Positions 1 to 10,900 of a DNA stretch of 64,000 nucleotides are shown piece after piece (positions within the stretch are counted from its first letter, which is position 1; each line of letters starts with the position of its first letter). Made by a program: the position numbers and the translations under genes. Below the pieces are notes generated by a model, which was not told the origin of the DNA, did no database searches, and was given only the letters and a program-made list of their open reading frames with translations. Origin of the DNA: Acetobacter sp. (GTDB taxonomy: Bacteria > Pseudomonadota > Alphaproteobacteria > RF32 > CAG-239); assembly GCA_023665325.1 (NCBI GenBank), contig JAMPED010000001.1, forward strand, positions 1 through 64,000, in the 5' to 3' direction.

Positions 1-366
1 ATAAGATGCGTAGTTTAGTTGTATTCTGGATAATTTATTATCGTTTTCTAGATTACCGTGATTTTTTGTTCCATTTTCAGCTGTTTGGTAATATGTTTCA
101 AGACCGATATATTTGTATTTTGCTCCAATAATAAATCTGATGGATTTATTTGTATCTTTAAAATAGTCTTCATTGTTTTTTTTCATATAAGTATTATTAC
201 CAAATTTTGTTGATGATGTAGCAATATCAATACCTATATATGGTTGAAATATGGATTTAGGTGGTTCTTTTATAAATTTATTTTCTCTGTTATAATAATA
301 TTTAGCTGATGCTGACTGACAAAATAAAACGGTGAAAATACCTGCTAACATTAAAAGTTTTCTCAT
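1..366 (-). CDS. Outer-membrane beta-barrel protein, N-terminal part (runs off the left edge)
   Basis: This reading frame is open from an ATG at 364-366 down to base 1, so only the first 122 codons are present. The product begins MRKLLMLAGIFTVLFCQSASA, a typical Sec signal peptide with an Ala-Ser-Ala cleavage site. The mature part has short strands of alternating polar and hydrophobic residues (PYIGIDIA, IRFIIGAKYKYIGLETYY, SRIQLNYAS), as in small OmpW/opacity-like porins of the outer membrane. A Shine-Dalgarno-like AAGGAAG lies just upstream of the start. The gene sits directly behind the structured leader RNA and terminator at 395-589, so its expression is probably set by read-through of that terminator. 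The exact porin family cannot be decided from the fragment. Confidence 0.75.
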   Translation of the reverse strand, partial: MRKLLMLAGIFTVLFCQSASAKYYYNRENKFIKEPPKSIFQPYIGIDIATSSTKFGNNTYMKKNNEDYFKDTNKSIRFIIGAKYKYIGLETYYQTAENGTKNHGNLENDNKLSRIQLNYASY

Positions 367-394
367 ATCTAACTTCCTTTTTTCTATAGTTTAA

Positions 395-589
395 AGAAAA
401 AAGCCATCTTTATTTAAAGATGACTGGAAGTTGAAAGCTATAACGAGATAGTGCGGTATATTCACCGCATAGGCTTATTTTACCGCCTTCCAGTCGCAAG
501 ACTTTCAGGCAGTGCAAACGTTTCGTTTTACACATAAACGCTCGTTAAGAGGCTTTCAAACCCCAGAATATCTTTTTTTGATATTCCGA
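395..589 (-). ncRNA. Structured pseudoknotted leader RNA, copy 1, ending in an intrinsic terminator
   Basis: Read on the minus strand, the transcript starts with a hairpin (580-587 with 566-572) and then TTGAAAGC (552-559), which pairs with GCTTTCAA (431-438). Next is TAACGAG (541-547), which pairs with CTCGTTA (441-447). ACTGCC (508-513) pairs with GGCGGT (482-487), and TGCGGT (464-469) pairs with ACCGCA (452-457). GACTGGAAG (487-495) pairs with CTTCCAGTC (422-430), which lies outside the first helix and so forms an H-type pseudoknot. A terminator follows (416-422 with 405-411, then a U run). The same elements in the same order occur at 56300-56488. It lies in the 5' leader of an outer-membrane protein gene. 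It resembles a riboswitch or attenuator but matches no class I recognise. Confidence 0.75.
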
Positions 590-595
590 GTTTAA

Positions 596-625
596 GTTAT
601 AATAAAAAGTTTAAAATATCGTAAA
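596..625 (-). promoter_or_regulatory. Sigma-70-like promoter for leader RNA copy 1
   Basis: On the minus strand TTTACG (620-625) and TATAAC (596-601) are separated by 18 bases. The expected start of transcription, near 589, falls at the base of the first hairpin of the leader RNA, which supports the reading that the RNA begins there. Confidence 0.5.
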
Positions 626-699
626 TGAGGTAAATAAGGATTAAAATATATCTAAGGACTTGTTTTAAAACTTTATTAAAATGAAATAATTGTAAGTTT

Positions 700-729
700 T
701 TGCTTGAATATTCTAAATAATTGTTATAA
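700..729 (+). promoter_or_regulatory. Candidate promoter of ppdK
   Basis: TTGCTT (700-705) and TTATAA (724-729) are separated by 18 bases. A leader of about 90 bases then precedes the ATG at 828, which has an AGGAG ribosome site near 813. Apart from this, the stretch 626-827 is AT-rich and I see no gene in it. Confidence 0.45.
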
Positions 730-827
730 GTTCTTGTCAGAATTTATCGTTCTGCCGCGTGCTTAACGAATATGTTTTGTATTGCGGCTGTTTTTAACTA
801 ACTTAAGCTAATAGGAGCTGAATAACC

Positions 828-3527
828 ATGAGTAAATGGGTTTATACATTTGGTAACGGCAAAGCCGAAGGCGATGCTTCAATGAGAAATCTCCTTGGCG
901 GTAAGGGTGCTAACTTGGCAGAAATGAACAAAGTTGGTATGCCTGTTCCTCCGGGATTTACAGTAACAACAGAAGTTTGTACATATTACTACAATAACAA
1001 TCATTCATATCCTGCTGACTTGAAAGATCAAGTTCGTCAGGCAGTGGCTTATGTTGAAGGCATTATGGGCAAAAAGTTTGCTGATGCTAACAATCCGTTG
1101 TTATTCTCTGTACGTTCCGGTGCTCGCGTTTCTATGCCGGGTATGATGGATACAGTATTAAACCTTGGTTTGAATGATGAAACAGTTAAAGCTTTGGCAA
1201 AAGTTTCTGGCAGTGAGAGATTTGCTTACGACTCTTACCGTCGTTTCTTACAAATGTTCTCTGACGTTGTTTTGGGTGCAGATTTAGATTTGTATGAAGA
1301 AGCTTTGGAAAATATGAAAAAGAACAAAGGTTATAAGTCTGATACAGATTTGACCGCTGACGATTTGAAAGAATTAGTAAAAGAATATAAAGAAATCGGT
1401 CAGAAATTAGGTAAAGTTGTTCCGCAAGATCCTTGGGAGCAATTATGGGCTGGTATTGGCGCTGTATTTGGATCTTGGATGGTAGATCGTGCTATTACAT
1501 ATCGTAAATTGAACAACATTCCAGGTGACTGGGGTACAGCTGTAAACGTTCAAACGATGGTATTTGGTAATGCTGGTGATGACTGTGCTACTGGTGTTTG
1601 CTTCTCTCGTGACCCTGCTACTGGTGAAAATGTTTACTACGGTGAATATTTGGTAAATGCTCAAGGTGAAGACGTTGTTGCTGGTATTCGTACTCCGCAA
1701 CCAATGGCTTCTAAAGGTGACGGTACTTCTTTGGAAGAAAAATGGCCTCACCTGTATCAAGAATTGGTTGATGTTCGTAACAACCTTGAAGCTCACTACA
1801 AAGATATGCAAGATATGGAATTTACTATTGAACACGGTAAATTGTGGATGTTGCAGTGTCGTAATGGTAAGAGAACGGCAGCTGCTGCTGTTCGTATGGC
1901 TGTTGAAATGTACGAAGAAGGTATGTTGACTAAAGAAGAAGCTATTATGCGTGTTGGTGCTGATCAGCTTGATCAGTTATTGCACCCAATGTTAGACCCG
2001 AAAGCTGAAAAGAAAGTTATTGCTGTTGGTCTTCCTGCTTCTCCTGGTGCTGCTGTTGGTCGTGCAGTATTTAATGCAGAAGATGCTGAAGCTTGGGCTG
2101 CTAAAGGTGAGAAGGTTATTCTTATTCGTAACGAAACTTCTCCAGAAGATATTGGTGGTATGCACGCTTCTCAGGGTGTTATTACAGCTCGTGGTGGTAT
2201 GACATCTCACGCTGCTGTGGTTGCTCGTGGTATGGGTACTCCTTGCGTTTCTGGTTCTACCGATATTGTTATTGATTACAAAGCTAAGACAATGTCTACA
2301 AAGTCTGGTGTTGTTATTAAAGAAGGTGATTGGGTATCTTTGGATGGTGCTAAAGGTCAAATCATTGAAGGTAAAATTCCGACTGTTCAAGTTGAAATGA
2401 CAGGTAACTTTGGTAAATTGATGACTTGGGTTGATGAAATCAAAACTATGAAAGTTCGTGCAAATGCTGAAACTCCAAAAGATGCTAAGCAAGCTCGTGA
2501 CTTTGGCGCTGAAGGTATTGGTTTGGCTCGTACAGAACATATGTTCTTTGATGCAAGCCGTATTGCTGATATGCGCGCTATGATTTTATCTGATACTGAA
2601 GAAGGTCGTCGTGCTGCTTTGGCTCGTTTATTGCCTTATCAGAAGCAAGACTTTATTGATTTGTTCACAATTATGGATGGTCTGCCAGTGACTGTTCGTT
2701 TGTTAGATCCGCCGTTGCACGAATTTTTGCCGCACACAGATGCTGAGATGCAAGAATTAGCTGACAAAATGGGAATGACTTTGGAACAAGTTAAAACTCG
2801 CGCAGAGAAATTGCACGAATTGAACCCAATGTTAGGTCACCGTGGATGTCGTTTGGCTGTTACATATCCTGAAATTTGTGAAATGCAGACACGTGCTATT
2901 TTGGAAGCTGCTTTGGAATGTGAAGCTAAAGGTATTAAAGTAACTCCGGAAATTGAAGTTCCATTGATTGGTTCTAAGAAAGAGTTAGATATTTGTAAGA
3001 ATATCATTGATACAACAGCAGAAAAAGTATTTGCAGAAAAAGGTAAGAAGATTGATTACCTTGTTGGTACGATGATTGAGTTGCCAAGAGCTGCATTACA
3101 AGCTGAAAATATTGCAGAATCTGCTGGTTTCTTTGGTTTTGGTACAAACGATCTTACTCAAACAACTTTGGGTATGAGCCGTGATGATACTGGTGCTATT
3201 TTGGATTGTTACAGAGCTAAGGGTGTTTATGTTGCTGATCCGTTTGCATCTATTGATGTTGAAGGTGTTGGTAAATTAGTTAAGCGCGCTTGTGTTCAAG
3301 GTCGTATGACTAATCCTGATTTGCACTTAGGTGTATGTGGCGAACACGGTGGTGATCCTGCATCTATTGAATTTTTCAATTCTTGTGGATTGGATTATGT
3401 TTCTTGCTCACCATTCCGTGTACCGGTAGCTCGTTTGGCTGCAGCTCAAGCTGCTGTTAAGCAAAAAGGGCAACCGAAGGCTGTAGATGCAGCTAAAGAT
3501 GGTTGTTGCTGCAAAAAAGCTTGCTAG
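828..3527 (+). CDS. ppdK: Pyruvate, phosphate dikinase
   Basis: This enzyme reversibly converts pyruvate, ATP and phosphate to phosphoenolpyruvate, AMP and pyrophosphate in the cytoplasm, linking glycolysis and gluconeogenesis. The 899-residue length fits the family. The N-terminal nucleotide-binding part covers about residues 1-350. The central swivelling domain carries GGMTSHAAVVARG with the phospho-accepting His461, and Thr459 is where a regulatory protein would phosphorylate. The C-terminal PEP/pyruvate domain includes GLARTEHMF and CGEHGG. An unusual feature is the extreme C-terminus, DGCCCKKAC, with four cysteines in ten residues, which is not part of the core fold. The gene is single, has its own promoter and ends in a strong terminator. 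Together with enolase (6311) it suggests a pyrophosphate-linked lower glycolysis; this is inference. Confidence 0.97.
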   Translation: MSKWVYTFGNGKAEGDASMRNLLGGKGANLAEMNKVGMPVPPGFTVTTEVCTYYYNNNHSYPADLKDQVRQAVAYVEGIMGKKFADANNPLLFSVRSGARVSMPGMMDTVLNLGLNDETVKALAKVSGSERFAYDSYRRFLQMFSDVVLGADLDLYEEALENMKKNKGYKSDTDLTADDLKELVKEYKEIGQKLGKVVPQDPWEQLWAGIGAVFGSWMVDRAITYRKLNNIPGDWGTAVNVQTMVFGNAGDDCATGVCFSRDPATGENVYYGEYLVNAQGEDVVAGIRTPQPMASKGDGTSLEEKWPHLYQELVDVRNNLEAHYKDMQDMEFTIEHGKLWMLQCRNGKRTAAAAVRMAVEMYEEGMLTKEEAIMRVGADQLDQLLHPMLDPKAEKKVIAVGLPASPGAAVGRAVFNAEDAEAWAAKGEKVILIRNETSPEDIGGMHASQGVITARGGMTSHAAVVARGMGTPCVSGSTDIVIDYKAKTMSTKSGVVIKEGDWVSLDGAKGQIIEGKIPTVQVEMTGNFGKLMTWVDEIKTMKVRANAETPKDAKQARDFGAEGIGLARTEHMFFDASRIADMRAMILSDTEEGRRAALARLLPYQKQDFIDLFTIMDGLPVTVRLLDPPLHEFLPHTDAEMQELADKMGMTLEQVKTRAEKLHELNPMLGHRGCRLAVTYPEICEMQTRAILEAALECEAKGIKVTPEIEVPLIGSKKELDICKNIIDTTAEKVFAEKGKKIDYLVGTMIELPRAALQAENIAESAGFFGFGTNDLTQTTLGMSRDDTGAILDCYRAKGVYVADPFASIDVEGVGKLVKRACVQGRMTNPDLHLGVCGEHGGDPASIEFFNSCGLDYVSCSPFRVPVARLAAAQAAVKQKGQPKAVDAAKDGCCCKKAC

Positions 3528-3547
3528 TGTAAGCTAAAGACAAAGAA

Positions 3548-3573
3548 CCCCGTTGTTTTCAGCGGGGTTTTTT
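3548..3573 (+). terminator. Intrinsic terminator after ppdK
   Basis: An 8-bp stem (CCCCGTTG with CAGCGGGG, TTTT loop) is followed by six T. Confidence 0.9.
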
Positions 3574-3680
3574 GTATATATCTTTTATTTTTGGTTGAAT
3601 TGATTAAATAATAAAAGCATTATGTTGGCAGAGATAAGGCAATAGCCTTTGTGAATTTGTAAATTTTAGGAGATGTTGTT

Positions 3681-4151
3681 ATGGATTTTAATTCATTGAA
3701 AGATACAAATAATTTGAAAGCTTTAGTTAGTGGTATGGGAAGAGATATTGCTGATGCTTTTAAAAGTATTAAAAATGTTAATGGTGAAAAATTTAAAGCG
3801 GGGCTAAATACGTATTTTGTAGAGTATTTGAAAAATAACTATGCAAAATTTGATGGTCGTGTATCTCGTCGCCAGTATTGGATGTTTACTTTGTATTCAG
3901 TAATTATAAGTTTTGTTATTGGCTTTATTGGTGGTTTGATTCCGTTTTTAAGTATTTTTTCTTTGTTATTTGCTATTGCACTTTTAGTTCCAAGTGTTTG
4001 TTTGGGTATTCGTCGTTTACACGATATTAACCTTTCTGGTTGGTTTTATTTGATTGCTTTTGTTCCATTTATTGGTGGTCTGGCTTTATTGTTCTTGTTC
4101 TGTATGCCAGGTGATGCTGAAGATAATAAGTTTGGTCCAGCAAACAAGTAA
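3681..4151 (+). CDS. DUF805 family inner-membrane protein
   Basis: This 156-residue protein has a polar N-terminal extension of about 50 residues followed by a DUF805-type membrane domain. The domain begins at FDGRVSRRQYWMFTLY and contains about three to four hydrophobic helices. The family signature LGIRRLHDINLSGWFYLIAFVPFIGGL is present, as is the C-terminal PGDAEDNKFGP tail typical of DUF805 proteins. These are small membrane proteins of unknown biochemical role that are widespread in Proteobacteria. An AGGAG ribosome site precedes the ATG. It is monocistronic, between the ppdK terminator and a bidirectional terminator. No function can be assigned. Confidence 0.85.
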   Translation: MDFNSLKDTNNLKALVSGMGRDIADAFKSIKNVNGEKFKAGLNTYFVEYLKNNYAKFDGRVSRRQYWMFTLYSVIISFVIGFIGGLIPFLSIFSLLFAIALLVPSVCLGIRRLHDINLSGWFYLIAFVPFIGGLALLFLFCMPGDAEDNKFGPANK

Positions 4152-4172
4152 TTGTTTAAAGAGATGAAAAAA

Positions 4173-4197
4173 GGGGCTTTAAATAAGCCCCTTTTTT
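4173..4197. terminator. Bidirectional intrinsic terminator
   Basis: GGGGCTT (4173-4179) pairs with AAGCCCC (4185-4191). The stem is flanked by an A run on the left and a T run on the right, so it can stop both the DUF805 gene and the convergent prepilin peptidase gene. Confidence 0.85.
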
Positions 4198-4897
4198 AAT
4201 ATTCTAACAAGAATAACATTATTAAAGATGCTAAAACAATAGATGGCCCGAAAGCTCCTTGGCGTTGTTTGTTTACAAAACAGCTGATAGCAAAAATTGC
4301 ACAAGATAATAAAATAACGACAGGAATGTTTACAAAACCTAGCCAAGCCCCAACAGCTGAGAGTAATTTGATATCTCCACCTCCAAAAACATCGGGGTGT
4401 TTTTTTATTAAAAATAATGAAGCTATAACAGGAATGAAATATCCAAAAATTGCACCTAATGCACTATTTTGAGTAGCATCAATGGTATTATATCCCAAAA
4501 GTTCACCAGCAAAAGCAGCGTAAGTAAAACCACCTATTAATAATGGAATAGTTAATAAATCTGGTAGTAATAACATTCTTTTATCTATTTCCATTAAAAT
4601 AAATAGAGTGATGATAAAGAAGACAATCCACGGTGTTTCTGTGGGAATTAGTATTTGTGAAGCAAGAAACGATGTTGCTGCTGTAATAATTCCCCATCCT
4701 AAAGAACGCATAAAGTATTTACGAATGAGTTGTTGATATTTATGGTTTGCTTGGCGTTTTGTTTTTGATACAGTTTTGTTTATGCTAAAGATTCTATAAA
4801 GTGCATAGGCAAAAGTTGCAGGCATAAATTTGGAAAAACGGCGCGCCAAATAGGGAATCGAAAAACCAAAAATAAAACCGATTATGATATATGTCAT
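4196..4897 (-). CDS. Type IV prepilin peptidase (A24 family)
   Basis: This 233-residue polytopic inner-membrane aspartic protease should cleave the leader of type IV pilin-like proteins. The two catalytic aspartates are visible: one in EIDKRMLLLPD (family pattern D-x6-LPD) and one in FGGGDIKLLSAVGAWLG (GxGDxK). About six hydrophobic segments follow a short N-terminal stretch. The N-terminal methyltransferase domain with two CxxC pairs, present in classical PilD, is absent, so the protein probably only cleaves, or methylates by another route. A likely substrate is encoded at 56503. The next gene upstream on the same strand is a LuxR-type response regulator, 64 bases away, so the two may be co-transcribed. 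Confidence 0.88.
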   Translation of the reverse strand: MTYIIIGFIFGFSIPYLARRFSKFMPATFAYALYRIFSINKTVSKTKRQANHKYQQLIRKYFMRSLGWGIITAATSFLASQILIPTETPWIVFFIITLFILMEIDKRMLLLPDLLTIPLLIGGFTYAAFAGELLGYNTIDATQNSALGAIFGYFIPVIASLFLIKKHPDVFGGGDIKLLSAVGAWLGFVNIPVVILLSCAIFAISCFVNKQRQGAFGPSIVLASLIMLFLLEY

Positions 4898-4961
4898 TGT
4901 TTTTCTCCGGTAGTTATTTGGTTTTATATTTATCTGTAAAAAGTAAAATAATCTTTAAGGT

Positions 4962-5591
4962 CTAAATCAGACCCATTTTTTGTGCGGTGATGACGGCTTG
5001 AGTGCGATTATTTACCTTTAAACAGCGAAGCAGAGCGTTGATGTGTAGTTTGACTGTAGCCTCTGAGACCCCCATATCGTATGCTATTTGTTTGTTTGAT
5101 TTACCTTGTGCTATTAAATCAAGTACTTGCGATTGGCGATTAGTTAAATTTTTCTTTAAGGGGCTATTGATTTGGTATGAACTATAATCTAGACCATTAT
5201 CTAGCATTGCTGGGGGAATATAAGTTCCTCCATCTAGGATTAGTTTTAGAGCACCGCTTAATATATTACTATCAGAACGTTTTGGGATATATCCTTTTAC
5301 ACCGCAAGACAAAATTTTTTTGATGTTTCTTGTATCCTCAGATGATGAAATAGCTACAATTTTAGTATTTGGAGCTATTGTTTTTATTTTATTTATAATT
5401 TCCGTTGCGTTTAATTCTGCCAAATCAATATCCAAAATTAAGATATCAATATCTGATTCTTTCGATAGTATTTTTTGCATTTCTGCCAAGTTAGAAGATT
5501 GCAGAATAGCTATATCCTGATTTATCTGCTTTAGTCTAAGTGATAATCCGTCCCTGAATAATGATTGTTCGTCCGTTATTAAAACTTTCAT
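4962..5591 (-). CDS. NarL/FixJ-type response regulator
   Basis: This 209-residue two-domain transcription factor has an N-terminal receiver domain (about 1-120). Its phospho-acceptor is Asp54 in ILILDIDL, the conserved Lys is in GYIPK, and the acidic pocket is Asp7-Glu8. A LuxR/GerE helix-turn-helix covers about 145-205, with LTNRQSQVLDLIAQGKSNKQIAYDMGVSEATVKLHINALLRCL. No histidine kinase is encoded nearby, so it is an orphan regulator. Its neighbour downstream on the same strand is a prepilin peptidase, which hints at control of surface appendages, but this is inference. The ATG at 5591 is preceded by an AGGAG-like ribosome site. Confidence 0.92.
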   Translation of the reverse strand: MKVLITDEQSLFRDGLSLRLKQINQDIAILQSSNLAEMQKILSKESDIDILILDIDLAELNATEIINKIKTIAPNTKIVAISSSEDTRNIKKILSCGVKGYIPKRSDSNILSGALKLILDGGTYIPPAMLDNGLDYSSYQINSPLKKNLTNRQSQVLDLIAQGKSNKQIAYDMGVSEATVKLHINALLRCLKVNNRTQAVITAQKMGLI

Positions 5592-5680
5592 TTATATCTC
5601 CTATAAAATCAAGGTATTGGCTAAATGTAGTTGCAATATAAGTACGGATTGCTGCTTTTAAAGCGGGCTTTTAAGTTTTT

Positions 5681-6145
5681 TTATTCTTGTGGTGGTAAAA
5701 TTAGGAGTTCTACACCTGCTTCTTTGAGCATTTGTTCTGAGTAAGTTATACGATCTCGCCAAGTATTCTTAGGGGTGTTGTTATCGATATTTAAAGGATT
5801 GGTTACAACAAGTTTTATACCTGACTGAATAATTGCACGTGTACAATCAGTGCAAGGAAAATGTGTGGCATATAAGACACACCCTTTAACACACGTTCCA
5901 CATAAACAGGCATTATATACGGCATTTCGTTCGGCGTGTTCAAAAAAATCATATTTTGTTGGACGTTCAAAACGTTCAAATACATCGTCATCGACCCCAC
6001 GTACGAATCCGTTATATCCTGTTGCTCTAATTTCTTTATCAGGACCGACAATTACGGCACCAGTTTTTGTTGATGTATCTTTTGACCAAGTTGCAACAAG
6101 TTTTGCTACTTCCATAAAACGATAGTGCCATTTCATTGTAAACAT
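5681..6145 (-). CDS. dCMP deaminase family protein
   Basis: This 154-residue zinc-dependent deaminase probably converts dCMP to dUMP, supplying thymidylate synthesis in the cytoplasm. The zinc site and proton shuttle are visible as His70-Ala-Glu72 (FFEHAERNAVYNA) and Cys98/Cys101 (FPCTDC). The N-terminal TSTKTGAVIV and the inserted RPTKYDFFEH region fit the dCMP/ComEB branch better than tRNA adenosine deaminase. The start at 6145 is supported by AAGGAG six bases upstream. An alternative start three codons further in (MKWHYRFM) is possible. The gene is divergent from enolase, and its 3' end is close to the response regulator gene on the same strand. Confidence 0.85.
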   Translation of the reverse strand: MFTMKWHYRFMEVAKLVATWSKDTSTKTGAVIVGPDKEIRATGYNGFVRGVDDDVFERFERPTKYDFFEHAERNAVYNACLCGTCVKGCVLYATHFPCTDCTRAIIQSGIKLVVTNPLNIDNNTPKNTWRDRITYSEQMLKEAGVELLILPPQE

Positions 6146-6301
6146 TATCGGCTCCTTAAAATTTAACTTTAGGTTAGTTTATCAAATTTTTATTATTTTA
6201 CAAGGATTTTGTTTATTTTAAAATGGCGCGAAAAAACAGAGAAGAAACTTGACTTTGTAAACCAAAAAGATATATTGATTGACAGTTAATTTTAATAATA
6301 G

Positions 6302-7588
<1,287 letters not shown>

Positions 7589-7601
7589 GGATTTTTAAAA
7601 A

Positions 7602-7832
7602 ATGAAAGCAATTATTGTTCTTGTTATTTTGCTATTTGCAGGTTCTGCTGCTTGGTGGGCAACATTAGGTTTGACACCTGCAGAGCAACTTGAGTATTTA
7701 AAAGTTACATTTCAAAGCGAATCGGCGTCTAATACGGCAGATTCTGCTTCTAAACTTGGAAAGGTTTTGAAGAGTAACTTTGACGAAGCTCAAGATGTTT
7801 ATGAACACGGTGCAGAAGCAAAATATGAATAA
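7602..7832 (+). CDS. Small single-span membrane protein downstream of enolase
   Basis: This 76-residue protein has one hydrophobic N-terminal segment (MKAIIVLVILLFAGSAAWWATLG), which may be a membrane anchor or an uncleaved signal. A polar, acidic, probably helical tail follows. In many alphaproteobacteria eno is followed by the divisome protein FtsB, but this protein lacks an obvious FtsB coiled coil and I do not identify it as such. It is 13 bases behind eno, within the same transcription unit. Function unknown. Confidence 0.6.
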   Translation: MKAIIVLVILLFAGSAAWWATLGLTPAEQLEYLKVTFQSESASNTADSASKLGKVLKSNFDEAQDVYEHGAEAKYE

Positions 7833-7857
7833 ATATTGATTTTAGGTATCAGGGAAT

Positions 7858-7894
7858 GAGAGTGCTTTGGATAAAAAGTACTCTCTTCTTTTTT
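7858..7894 (+). terminator. Intrinsic terminator of the eno operon
   Basis: An 11-bp stem (7858-7868 with 7875-7885, one G-T pair) is followed by a T-rich run. Confidence 0.85.
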
Positions 7895-7982
7895 ATGTCG
7901 TTTGGTTATATAGCAATAATAGTTCTTGAGATATTGGAAGTTTATGTTAAACTCTTGATATTATATTTTATAGGATAGATTG

Positions 7983-10900
7983 ATGAAAGACCCAAAATTT
8001 GTGCATTTGAGAGTTCATACAGCATATTCACTAGCGGAAGGTGCGATTATGTTGCCTACGCTTATTCATAAATTGCACGATATGGAGGTGCCGGCAGTGG
8101 CGGTTACAGACTCTGCAAATATGTTTGGGGGTAAAGCTTTTTCTAAATATGCAGCGGATGAAGGTATTAAGCCAATTATGGGATGTCAGTTTTTGCTAAG
8201 GAATGCTGATTCTGATGATATTATGAAATCTAAGGGGAGAGAGCAAGAACCAGATAAGATAGTTCTGTTGGTTATGAATGCAGAAGGCTATCAAAACATT
8301 ATGAAATTGATGAAAAGATTTTATCTGGATAATACTGAAAAAGGATGGGCTCCTCAACTAACATTGGAAAATCTTAAAGAGTTTAATGCAGGTTTGATTG
8401 CTTTGACTGGTGGTGTTGAGGGAACTATAGGGCGGTTATTGTTGGAAAATCGAAAAGTTGAGGCTGAAGAGTTTACTCTTAAGCTTAAAGAGATTTTTCA
8501 GGATAGGCTTTATATGGAAATTGCGCGTATTGGGACAGAAAAAGAGCAACGTACAGAAGAAAGTTTTATAGAATTTGCTTATAAGCATAATATTCCTCTG
8601 GTAGCGACAAATGAAGTTTTCTTTTTAGATGAAGATATGTTTGAAGCTCACGATGCATTAGTTTGTATTTCTGCGGGTGAATATGTGGCAAATGAAAATC
8701 GACGTCGATTTTCTATTAATAATCGGTTGCGTTCTGAAGCAGAAATGGTGGAGCTTTTTTCAGATTTGCCGGAAGCTGTAGAAAATACGGTTCGGATTGC
8801 TAAGCTTTGTAATTATCTTTCTAAAAAAGTTGATCCATTATTGCCGATTTTTGAATGTCCGGAAGGGAGAACTCAAGATGAATTTATTACTGAAGAATCG
8901 TATCGAGGGTTAGATGAGCGCTTAAAAAAGGCTGTTTATTTTGAGGGAATGACAACCGAACAAAAGGCTGAAATTGATGAACGTTATTATGCTCGATTAG
9001 AATATGAGTTGAGTGTTATTAAAAAGATGGGATTTCCGGGATATTTTCTTATCGTGTCAGACTTTATTAAGTGGTCTAAGGGACACGGTGTACCGGTTGG
9101 TCCAGGACGTGGTTCTGGTGCAGGATCTATAGTGGCTTGGGCGTTGAAGGTGACGGAGCTTGATCCACTTAAACTTGATTTGCTGTTTGAGCGTTTTCTT
9201 AATCCGGAACGCGTTAATATGCCAGACTTTGATGTCGATTTTTGTCAGGAGAATCGATATAAGACGATTGAATATGTGCAAGAGAAATATGGATTTGATC
9301 ACGTTGCGCAGATTATTACATATGGTAAGTTGCAATCGAAAGCGGTTATCCGTGATGTGGCACGCGTATTGCAAATGCCTTATTCTCAGGCAGATAGGAT
9401 TTCTAAAATGATACCAGCAGGGGTGCAGGGAAAAAATCCGACGTTGCCGGAAGCTCTTGAAATGGTACCCGAATTAGAAGAAATGCGACAAAATGATCCG
9501 CAAGTTAATAAACTTTTTGAAATTGCAATTAAGCTTGAAGGGTTATATCGAAATTCAGGAATGCACGCGGCAGGTGTTGTGATTGGGGATAGACCGTTAG
9601 AGCAACTTGTACCTCTATATAAAGACCCTAGGGCTGATATGCCTGTGACGATGTATGATATGAAGTACGTGGAAGAAACAGGTTTAATCAAGTTTGACTT
9701 TTTGGGATTAAAAACTTTAACAGTTATTCAACGTGCGGTGGATTGGATTAAGCGAGCACAGGGAATCGATTTGGATATGGAAGCTGTACCGCTTGATGAC
9801 GAAGAAACGTATAAGATGTTGCAAGATGGTAAAACGACAGCAGTCTTCCAATTCGAGTCGGCAGGAATGAAAGATGTTCATAAGCAAATAAAGCCAGACC
9901 GTTTTGAAGATTTAATCGCGATTGTATCTTTGTATCGTCCTGGTCCAATGGATAATATTCCGACATTTATTAAGCGTAAGCACGGTGAAGAAGAAATCCA
10001 ATATTTGCATCCGAAACTTGAACCCATTTTGAAAGAAACTTATGGAATTATGGTGTATCAAGAGCAGGTAATGATGATTGCTCGAGAGCTTGGTGGTTAT
10101 ACAATGGGTGGTGCAGATAAGCTGCGTAAAGTTATGGGTAAAAAAATGCGCGATGAAATTCCTAAGCAGCGTATTATGTTTACAGAAGGGGCGATTAAAA
10201 ATGGAATTGATGAAGATGTTGCAAAGAGCATTTTTGATCAGATGGAAAAATTTGCCTCTTATGGTTTTAATAAATCTCACGCAGCTGCTTATTCTTTAGT
10301 GTCTTATCATACAGCTTATTTAAAAGCACATTATCCGGTTGAATTTATGTGTGCGGTAATGGATTTGGATATTACAAATACTGATAAGCTTGCTGGGTTT
10401 AAGGCTGAATGTAAGGCTATGGGAATTGAAGTTCTTAAACCAGATGTTAATGAGTCTTTGGCAAAATTTAGTGTGCAAGATGGTAAATTGAGATATGCAT
10501 TAGGCGCGATAAAGGGTGTTGGTGAAGCGAATATGAATGCTATTGTTGAGGCACGTGAAAAAGGAGGAAAATTTAAAGATATATCTGATTTTATTAACCG
10601 TGTTGATGCAAAGCAGCTTAATCGTAAGCAATTGGAACAGTTGATTAAAGCGGGAGCATTTGATAGTATTGAGAAAAAACGCGGGAAATTATATGCTAAT
10701 ATTGATTTGATTTTGAAAAATATATCTTCAGCGACAGATATGAAAACTAGTGTGCAATCATCTTTATTTGGTGTGGAGGAATATTCTTCAAAAGTTAAGC
10801 TTTCTGATGCTCCTGATTGGCCAGATTTGGAGAAATTGCGTTTGGAAGCGGGGGCTATAGGATTTTATTTATCTGCTCATCCTCTTGATATATATGCTGA

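Noticed and set aside
536..547. AAACGCTCGTTA resembles the invertase-like dyad AAACG-NN-CGTTT
   Set aside because: It lies in the second helix of leader RNA copy 1, where its sequence is explained by pairing with 441-447; no inverted partner was found nearby.
1992..2540. Long minus-strand open frame inside ppdK (and others within dnaE, enolase, rpsA and trxB)
   Set aside because: Ser/Thr/Asn-rich translations without ribosome sites, antisense to well-conserved genes; they are shadows of codon bias.
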